Notes under the pieces: generated by a model | What the model was told of the DNA's origin: nothing | What the model saw: only the letters and a program-made list of their open reading frames with translations | The model's database searches: none | Part shown: in pieces, positions 7,447 through 15,100 of the stretch | How the letters are laid out: each line of letters starts with the position of its first letter | How positions within the stretch are numbered: position 1 is the first letter of the stretch | From: CAIYRG01 sp964494505 | Lineage (GTDB): Bacteria; Pseudomonadota; Alphaproteobacteria; Micropepsales; Micropepsaceae | NCBI GenBank assembly: GCA_964494505.1 | Contig: CAZBRO010000001.1 | Span: 1-64,000 of the forward strand | Direction of reading: 5' to 3' | Length of the DNA: 64,000 bases | Program-made: the position numbers and the translations under genes

Positions 7447-8191
7447 CTACTTCCTGACGGAGCGCGTTTTGCGGATCACGCGAACGCCGAGCAAACGATC
7501 GAACTCCAGCTTGGAAACGCGGTAGCACTCGCACGAGCGCTCCTCAAGTCCGTGGCGATCGAGGATCGTGACGTCGCCGCGCTTATAGCGGATCAGTCCG
7601 GCCCGCTGCAGAGCACCCGCCGCAGCTGAAACGCCCGTCCGCTGCACGCCCAACATCATCGCCAGGAATTCCTGGGTGAGCAGAAACTCATCCGCTTGCA
7701 TGCGGTCGCGCGTCATCAACAGCCAGCGGCAACACCGCTGTTCCAGGGAATGGAACTGATTGCACGCGGCGGACTGTGCCACCTGATTGAAGAAAGCGTG
7801 CGTATAGTGAAGCATTACCGTCCGCAGCGACGCGCTTCGCGCCATTTCCCTGTTGAACAGCGCTGCTTTCATTCTCAGGCCGGCACCGGGAACTTGGACG
7901 TAAACGCTGGTGGGCGCCGTACTGTCTTCCAACACAAGGGGAAGGCCCACCACCCTCGTTGCCGATGGTTCCGACTTCGGCCGCCTGACCGTTCGCCATG
8001 GTGTTTACCAGAGAGCCAACTCCCGTCTCGATGAAATAGACAAACCCGACGGGCTTGTGAGCACGGTAGAGAGACTGCCTGTATTCCAGGGAAATCGGTT
8101 CGAGGTGGGGGCGAAGCCGTTTGTAATCCTTCGCGGGCAACAAACTCAGCAATCGGTTGGCTTGCGGGTTCCCAGCCTTGCTGCCGGTCAT
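7447..8191 (-). pseudogene. Crp/Fnr-family regulator split by a frameshift
   Basis: The N-terminal part (from M-T-G-S-K-A-G at 8191, with GAGGAG upstream) encodes a cyclic-nucleotide-binding-like domain up to V-G-T-I-G-N-E-G. The following frame continues V-V-G-L-P-L-V-L-E-D and then a C-terminal Crp-type HTH (L-T-Q-E-F-L-A-M-M-L-G-V-Q-R-T-G-V). The join needs one base added near 7948-7957. Family members read E-G-M-V-G at this point. As it stands the gene yields a truncated product; a sequencing error is possible. It is divergent from the intact Crp/Fnr gene at 8475. Confidence 0.75.
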
Positions 8192-8319
8192 CTCCGTCGC
8201 TCCTCTTGCCGCGTTTGAACGATTTTTCTGCGCACCGCAGGGTACATACTGCGCCTGCGACACACGCCAGTCGAATTGTTTGTTAAATTTGCATTCCTTT
8301 GAGAGGCGTTGGCAATCAC

Positions 8320-8341
8320 AAATGTCCGGTATCGGACATTT
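8320..8341. promoter_or_regulatory. Perfect palindrome AAATGTCCG-N4-CGGACATTT between divergent Crp/Fnr genes
   Basis: Two 9-base arms separated by GTAT are exactly complementary. The site lies about 130 bases upstream of each of the two divergent Crp/Fnr-family start codons. It differs from the usual Fnr half-site TTGAT. Its symmetry and place suggest an operator for one of these regulators, but this is inference. Confidence 0.55.
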
Positions 8342-8474
8342 GACTCGACATGGTGTTGAAATAGGCGATAGCTTGACAATCGGATAGGCGCCCTGAATTG
8401 AGGCTTGTTGGTTAGCCGTCGGCCTACCCTGCCTCTTTTGCCTCGGCGTCTGTTGGTACGGGGGCACCCAAGTC

Positions 8475-9146
8475 ATGGCCGACAAACCTAAACGCGCATT
8501 CAGCCCGAAAGCGTTTCTCGCCGAAGTTGGCGAGGGCCGCAGCATTAGCGAGTATCGCAAGGGCCAAATCGTGTTTTCGCAAGACGACCCCGCCGATGCG
8601 GTCTTCTATATCCAGAAAGGAAAGGTGAAAGTCACCGTCGTTTCGGAACAAGGCAAGGAAGCAGTCGTCGCGATTCTCGGCGCGGACACATTCTTCGGAG
8701 AAGATTGTCTGACAAAGCAAAAGCGGCGAATATCCACTGTGACGGCGATGTCGGCGTCCGTGATTGTGCGAATAACCAAGGCAGCTTTTGCCCAGGTGAT
8801 TCACAGCGAAACGGCGTTCTCCGAGATGTTCATGGTTCATTTGCTGGATCGGACGATCCGCGCCGACGCGGATCTCGTGGACCAATTGTTCAATTCGAGC
8901 GAGAAGCGTCTTGCCCGCCTGCTTCTTCTGTTGACGAACTATGGCAAGGAAGGCGCGCCGGAGCCGATGATCGAGAAAGTCAGCCAGCAAACGCTTGCGG
9001 AGATGATCGGGACGACCCGGGCCCGCGTCAGCTTCTTCATGAATAAATTTCGAAAACTGGGTTTCATAGACTACAACGACCACATCGAAGTCCACAAATC
9101 GCTGTTGAATGCCGTTCTTCACGAACGGCCGAACATCAAAATATGA
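8475..9146 (+). CDS. Crp/Fnr-family transcriptional regulator
   Basis: The 223-residue protein has an N-terminal cyclic-nucleotide-binding-like beta-roll (G-Q-I-V-F-S-Q-D-D-P-A-D-A-V-F-Y-I-Q-K-G-K-V) and a C-terminal winged HTH (S-Q-Q-T-L-A-E-M-I-G-T-T-R-A-R-V-S-F-F). No cysteine cluster for an iron-sulphur centre is seen at the N-terminus, so it is not a classical oxygen-sensing Fnr. The effector is unknown. It may control the local stress genes or the palindrome at 8320. Confidence 0.9.
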   Translation: MADKPKRAFSPKAFLAEVGEGRSISEYRKGQIVFSQDDPADAVFYIQKGKVKVTVVSEQGKEAVVAILGADTFFGEDCLTKQKRRISTVTAMSASVIVRITKAAFAQVIHSETAFSEMFMVHLLDRTIRADADLVDQLFNSSEKRLARLLLLLTNYGKEGAPEPMIEKVSQQTLAEMIGTTRARVSFFMNKFRKLGFIDYNDHIEVHKSLLNAVLHERPNIKI

Positions 9147-9329
9147 ATGTGCTCATTTTTTGCGCACGGGCGTCCGGAACGGCCCTGAAATAATTCTTCT
9201 GATGCGATCAATCTTGCACAGTCTTTCCACCGGCATGGGCTTAAGCTTGTCGGTGGGGTAGCAGACATAGTGGAACCCGCGGTGGGGTGGGTTCCGAACC
9301 TTGAGTGTGGATCGGCCAAGGAACCCCCG

Positions 9330-9539
9330 ATGCGATATGATTTTTTTCTCTTTCAAGATGGTGCAGTTGTCGGAAAGACGGACTGCGAATGCGCCAACGA
9401 CTCGGAGGCCCGGGAAACCGCTTGCGCCTTTCCCGGAAGTCACACGGTTGAGATTTACTTGAAGAATGGACTGGTGGCCCGTGTCAGGCCCGGCGGCGAG
9501 ACGATGGACGACACCCGGACCGCGGGTTCTGCGACATAA
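9330..9539 (+). CDS. DUF6894-like small protein
   Basis: This 69-residue protein begins M-R-Y-D-F-F-L-F-Q-D-G and continues with a D-S-E-A-R-E-T-A block and V-E-I-Y-L-K-N-G. The same layout occurs in the DUF6894 family of small alphaproteobacterial proteins of unknown role. The ATG at 9330 has AAGGA upstream and gives the expected length; the frame stays open to 9270. Further related genes lie at 9553 (broken) and 17458. Confidence 0.6.
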   Translation: MRYDFFLFQDGAVVGKTDCECANDSEARETACAFPGSHTVEIYLKNGLVARVRPGGETMDDTRTAGSAT

Positions 9540-9552
9540 GAGTTACGGTGTC

Positions 9553-9670
9553 ATGCATCATTATCGTTGCTATTTCGTCCAGAAGGACGGAATTCCGGCT
9601 GCTTGGCGCCTTGGACAGCGAAAGCGATGGGGAGGCACATGACCATGCACTTGGGTTGTTGGTCGCCTAG
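9553..9670 (+). pseudogene. Frameshifted DUF6894-like small gene
   Basis: From ATG 9553 the frame reads M-H-H-Y-R-C-Y-F-V-Q-K-D-G-I-P-A-A-W-R. The family-like continuation L-D-S-E-S-D-G-E-A-H-D-H-A-L-G-L-L-V-A is in the next frame (from 9611) and ends at a TAG at 9668-9670. A one-base shift near 9607-9612 explains the break. The gene lies directly after the intact DUF6894-like gene, consistent with a decaying tandem copy. Nothing else convincing is seen between 9671 and 10121. Confidence 0.45.
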
Positions 9671-10121
9671 TTGGGTAGGTTGTGTTATCTCGCTTTCGGC
9701 GCCGCGAAAAAGGAACCCGGCCCCAAAATCAGGCAAATCATTGCTTCCTGTGCAGCCAGGCTCGCGCAAGAGGCCGAGGCCATGGAGCGCAGCACAAACC
9801 GGCGCTTGAGGTCTGGACAAGTGTCAACATAGGGGGCCCAGTATCGGCGATATTCAGACTCTTCGTCATATTTCGGTGCAATTTCGCGAACTCGCCAGTC
9901 GCGAACGCGACGATGCTCGGCGCCGCCGCTATCTTGCACTCGCCTCCCAATCCGAAACACTGGCCGGCAGGCTTGAGCAGGAACTGCCAAAGCGTCCGCG
10001 GAGCAATGTCGTCGAGCACCCTCCAGCGTTGCATGGCGCCGCCGCCGGTGCCGATTTGTCCTCAAAACAAGCACAACGAAATGAACAGGAGCGGCAAAGC
10101 AAGGTCTGATGCCGGACATAG

Positions 10122-10135
10122 TTGATTTGCGTCAA
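10122..10135 (+). promoter_or_regulatory. Fnr/FixK-type box TTGAT-N4-GTCAA
   Basis: TTGATTTGCGTCAA has one mismatch to the Fnr/FixK consensus TTGAT-N4-ATCAA. It lies 66 bases before the preferred start of the LuxR-type gene at 10202, a normal distance for an activating site. Its position also argues against the upstream alternative start at 10109. Confidence 0.55.
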
Positions 10136-10201
10136 CGCAATGTAGCCGGCGCAATGCAAGCTTCATCCACACAGGCAGTCGTGGCACGAGAGGGTGAGGA
10201 C

Positions 10202-10681
10202 ATGAGCAGCGGACATTTGGCGCACCGGGCCGGTTCACCTTCCGAACGCCCATTTAGAGGCCGGGACCGCCGCGCGGTCTTCAGCTACGAATATGAGCTG
10301 GCGAAACACAGACGGACGGAAGCCCAGCTACGCGAGGCGCTCGCCCGGGAACAGGCTTTGCTTCTTCAAAAGCAGAAGTTGATGCAAAAGCAAATGGTTT
10401 TGGCCAACCTGTTCGGCGGGCCGGAAAATGTGGCGCAACGTGTCGAGAGTCTGTCTCCCCGAGAATATCAGATTATGGAGCTGATTCTCGCCGGCCACCC
10501 CAACAAGAACATCGCCGCAGACCTTGGCATCAATCAACGCACCGTCGAGAACCACCGCGCCGGGATCATGAGGAAAACCGCCTCGAAGTCGTTTTCGGCG
10601 CTGGTCAGATTTGCGCTTGCCGCGTCCCTGCTTGGCGAGGGCGGGGCCCTCGAACTGGACGGGAGAGGGCATGAGTACTGA
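10202..10681 (+). CDS. LuxR-type HTH transcriptional regulator
   Basis: The 159-residue protein has an N-terminal region with a coiled-coil stretch (R-E-A-L-A-R-E-Q-A-L-L-L-Q-K-Q-K-L) and a C-terminal LuxR/FixJ HTH: L-S-P-R-E-Y-Q-I-M-E-L-I-L-A-G-H-P-N-K followed by I-N-Q-R-T-V-E-N-H-R. It has no receiver domain, so it may respond to another input or act as a partner protein. GGTGAGGA lies just before ATG 10202; the frame is open to ATG 10109, which overlaps the Fnr-type box. Confidence 0.75.
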   Translation: MSSGHLAHRAGSPSERPFRGRDRRAVFSYEYELAKHRRTEAQLREALAREQALLLQKQKLMQKQMVLANLFGGPENVAQRVESLSPREYQIMELILAGHPNKNIAADLGINQRTVENHRAGIMRKTASKSFSALVRFALAASLLGEGGALELDGRGHEY

Positions 10682-12145
10682 CGAGGTCCAGAATGGCGCA
10701 CGCCGCTTGAGGGGCCTCCCTAGAGGGCGTGAGCTCCGGTTTGGCCGGGGCGATCAGGACCGGGGCGCGCAATTCACGGTGCTGTTCTCGTGATTGTTCC
10801 CGATTGCCGTTTCTTGCTCCGGCAGTTCGAGATCGAGATAAAAGAAGGAGCCTTGCTTCCGGCTTCCGGCGGACGGCCGGTTTCTCCCGAAGCGACCGTT
10901 CGGAACCAAGACCCCGGGTTGGGGTGATTGAAAGGTCGGCGCCTCGGCGTTTCTTCGACGGTTCAACAGTTTCCTGCGCTCCTCCCACCGGAGGCCCGCC
11001 GAGGCAAAATCAGCTTACTGGATTGGAACATTAAAGTCCGAGCGGCAGAAAAATCCGCGATCACGTCTCCGAATGAAGACGGGGGACACGGGCCAAAGCC
11101 CTGTCGCCGGCGTTTCGGCAATTCCGCCGCTACTGCTTTGCGCAACAAAAGAACCCTAATATGGCTCGCGCTGCACAATACTGTCGCTTATCCGAAAATT
11201 ATTGTAAGAATTACAGCCACTTGCGACAATTTATCCGGCCTGGCCGAAGGGCAGAAACATGCTTGATTGTGCAGTGCACAATAGATATTGTTGCACTGCG
11301 GCATTGATTTACTCCTCCTTCAATGCTGCGCCCCCCTCCCGGGGCGTTTCCTCCCAAACTTGGCCGCCCTTCGGGGCGGCCATTTTCTTGGTAAGATGAT
11401 TTCGGCAAATCGGTTTGCCGGTTCGCTCGAATCACCCAAGGTCAAAAATTACGATTTCGGGGTCGTTGCGCCCCATCCCCCGCACCTTCCCCGAACCCAC
11501 GTCTCGCGCGCCGGTCGTCGATCAGCCCGGCTTTGCGCGCGAACGTCTTGGCGAGTGGAAACGCAAATGCCGGCGCACGGCCGGCGCACACGGCATCGTC
11601 CGTGCCGCGCTCTTCGTTGAACTCCGCCGCACCTGACTGAATCACCCGCCGGATCGGACGAAGTTCCACGCAGTTCCTCGATTGATTAATTGAACAAAAT
11701 AGGGCCGGCGAGTTCCAAACGCGGCGCCGTCGGTCTGAATTAGTACAGTGCGAGCCGAAGTTGTTGCCTTTTTGTGATATGCTTTGTTCCTTGAGCGCAG
11801 TTGCCTGTTCAACTTTAAGCGTTCGTGGTTTGCTAATTACTAATAGGTTAGTGAGTTGACGTTGTAAGTGCGTTGTCGCTGTGGGTTTGCCCGGCCGGTT
11901 GGTGCATTTCAATTGTTAAATGCAGGCACCGACTGTCGGCATGTGTACCACTTCTACGCCATTGGGAACGGTGATGGCTTGGGCTGAGAGCATCCGCGGA
12001 TGCTTTCGCCCGGACGGGGAACTATTGCGCGGCGGAATGCTCCCCGCGCGTGCTTTGTAAGGGGAATGGCTGGGGGCGGAATCTCCACGACATTTGACGA
12101 TTACGGACGAGTTTGCTCGCAAATCTCACAGATGAGGTAATGGTC
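10682..12145. other. 1.46-kb intergenic region with decayed sequence
   Basis: No convincing gene is seen. At 10823-10865 the minus strand encodes G-S-F-F-Y-L-D-L-E-L-P-E-Q-E, which resembles the end of a histidine-kinase ATPase domain, but flanking frames are broken, so it would be a remnant. ATTGTGCA-G-TGCACAAT (11266-11282) and AGCATCCGCGGATGCT (11989-12004) are perfect palindromes. A terminator-like hairpin lies at 11362. Open frames on both strands lack family-like sequence or ribosome binding sites. Confidence 0.5.
11362..11390 (+). terminator. Rho-independent terminator-like hairpin with UUCG loop
   Basis: GGCCGCCC (11362-11369) and GGGCGGCC (11374-11381) form an 8-bp GC stem closed by TTCG, a stable tetraloop, and followed by ATTTTCTT. 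No gene lies immediately upstream on the plus strand. It may end a small RNA or be left over from a lost gene. Confidence 0.6.
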
Positions 12146-15100
12146 ATGCTTGGTCAAATCGCCGACGTAACCGATCAAGGAGAATTCGCGCCGGGAAGCA
12201 CGGCAACGAATTCCGCCACGGACATCGAGGCCGGCGGCGTTGCCCCTATCCCGGTATCCGATGCTCAGGCGGGCGAGGACGGTATTCTCGGTACCGCCGA
12301 TGATCCCCTTACCGGCGACGGCAGGAAGACCGAAAGCTCTCCCTCACAAGCCGATGGCGGCGCCGGCAATGAAGGTGGAAGCAGCGATGAAACGCCTGAT
12401 CCCTCGACAGGCGGTGAGGACGCCTTGAATCAAGCGGCACTGCTGTCGGGCATTATCCTCGCCAGTGCCGATGCGGCATCGACACCCAATCCCGATTCCG
12501 ATCCTTCCGCCACGGGAGACGACCCGGCGGCTTCCGCTGCGGGAGATACAACAAGCAACACAGCCGACAGTCCCGCTGCCGCTTCGAACGCCGGGGCTTC
12601 GTCCGGCGATCCGATATTATCGACGTTCTCGGACAACGCGCCCAAACCCGGCCCGGATCCTTCCGCAAGCAATGCCGACCCGACGATAGGATCGACGTTC
12701 GTGGGCAATGGACCCAATCCCGACCTTGATCCTTCCGTACCCAAAACCAGCCCGGTGCTCCCCGACACGAGTGCGGCAACAACCAGCGCAATCGACAGTT
12801 CGGGCGCGGTATCGAACGCCGGCCCGGCATCCCCGCCCGGTGGAACCGATAACCATGCCGCCGACCTCAGCCCGCTGGGCATTTTGAGTGTCGGGCCCGC
12901 CATCGACAATATCGGAAGCGGCACGGGCGACACCACGGATGGCACCGAAAAGCAGCCGGCCACCGGCACAGCACCAAGCGCGGCGGTGGAGCCCACCATG
13001 TCGCCCCCTGCGGCTGAGCCCGATGCCCCCAAGGCCGAGAATGCGGCGGCGGCATCTTCGAATCCGGAGGACGCCCCGCACACTTCGGCCGGGCTTCACA
13101 TCAATCTCATCCCCGACGCGAACAACGTGAATGCACCTGCGGGATGGGACGCGGTGATACACGAGGCTGCGGCCATCATCGAACAGAATTTCAGCGATCC
13201 GGTCACGGTCAACCTTCGCTACGGCTACGCGTCTTTCAGAAACGTGGTGGATAGTTCTCTTATTGGATCGGGCAGCGCTTATGCCAACACCGACAACGGA
13301 ACGACCGGGAATTACAATACCGTAACAGGTTGGCTTCTGGGCGACCGGACGACCACGGATGACTTCAACTCCTACAACGCCTTGCCCGATTCCAGTTCAT
13401 CCTTTCCCGGAGGGGCCAATAATTTCTACGTCGCGAATGCCCAATTGAGGGCGCTCGGACAGTTGGGCAATAACAGCACCATTGACGGATCGGCGGCGTT
13501 CGGAACGGGCATCAGCTTGACGAACCTGCTGCCCGTCGCGCTGCATGAGCTTACCCATGCGATGGGCCGCATAACCCAATTCTATTCGCCCGGGACCACG
13601 CCCGTTATCGCAGACTGGTATCGCTACGACTCCGCCGGACATTTCCAGTGGTCGGAGAACAGCAGCAGTGCGTCACCGTCCTATTTCTCGATCGATGCAG
13701 GCGCAACCGACATCGCGGATTTCGGTCAGACCAGCGATTATAGCGACTTCCTCAACGGGGGCGTGCAGGGCGGTGTCGATCCGTTCAACGAGTTTTACAA
13801 CAGCGGCACGCTGGACTCGCTCACGACGGCCGACATCAGGGAAATGGATGCCCTGGGCTTCAACCGCGTCGACGACTATGTCGAGAACTACACGACAACC
13901 GGAACTGTTGGGGTTAACAGTTCTGCCTCGGGAAACCTCGAAGTTGCCGGCGATCGCGACTGGTTCGCGGTTACGTTGTTCGCGGGTGTGCAGTATCTCA
14001 TCGACGAGCAGGGCTCTCCCACGGGCAGCGGCACGTTGAGCGATACCTACCTGCGCCTTTACGACGGCAGCGGCACCACGCAGCTCGCCTCGGACGACGA
14101 TTCCGGCGTCGGCTTCAATTCCCGCTTGTCGTATACGCCGGGAAGCACCGGCACCTATTACGTCGCGGCCGGATCGTTCGGCGATTCGTACAGCGGGACC
14201 TATACGGTCAGCGTGCATACCGACGATTATGCTGCCGATACCGGAGTTGTAGGATCGGTTGCCGTCAACGGCTCCGCCACCGGGATCATCAATTATGCCG
14301 GTGACCACGATTGGTTCGCCGTTTCGCTGACCGCAGGCGTGCAATATCTCATCGACGAGCAGGGCTCGCCGACCGGCAGCGGTACGCTCAGCGATACCTA
14401 CATGCAGCTTTACGACGGCAGCGGCACGCTGATCGCTACGGATGACGATTCCGGCGTGGGCTTCAATTCCCGTTTGTCCTACACGCCTGGAACCACCGGC
14501 ACCTATTATGTCTCGGCAGAGGCCTTCGGGGCCAACACCGGAACCTATACCGTAAGCGTGCACACGGACGATTTCGCCGCCGACACCGGGGCTCTCACCG
14601 GAACGGTTGCGGTCAACGGCACCGCCACCGGAAGCATCAATTATGCCGGCGACCGCGACTGGTTCTCGGTCACGCTGACTGCGGGCGTGCGTTATATGTT
14701 CGACGAGCAGGGTTCGCCGACCGGGGCCGGCACGCTGAGCGATTCCCTCATGCGCCTTTACGACGGTAGCGGCACCACGCAGCTCGCCTCGGACGATGAT
14801 TCCGGGGCCGGCTTCAATTCACGCTTTGTGTACACACCTGTAAGCACCGGCACCTATTATGTCTCGGCAGAGGCTTTCGGGTCCAACACCGGGACCTATA
14901 CGGTGGGTGTGCACACCGACGATTTCGCCTCCGATACCGGTGCGTTCACAGGCGTCGTCGCCCTCGGCGGCGTGGCCACGGGCAATCTCGATTTCACCGG
15001 CGACCATGATTGGTTCGCCGCCTCGTTGACGGCGGGCGTGCAGTACACGTTCGATCTGCTGGGCCAAAGTGTCGGGGCCGGAACCCTGCCGGATCCCTTC

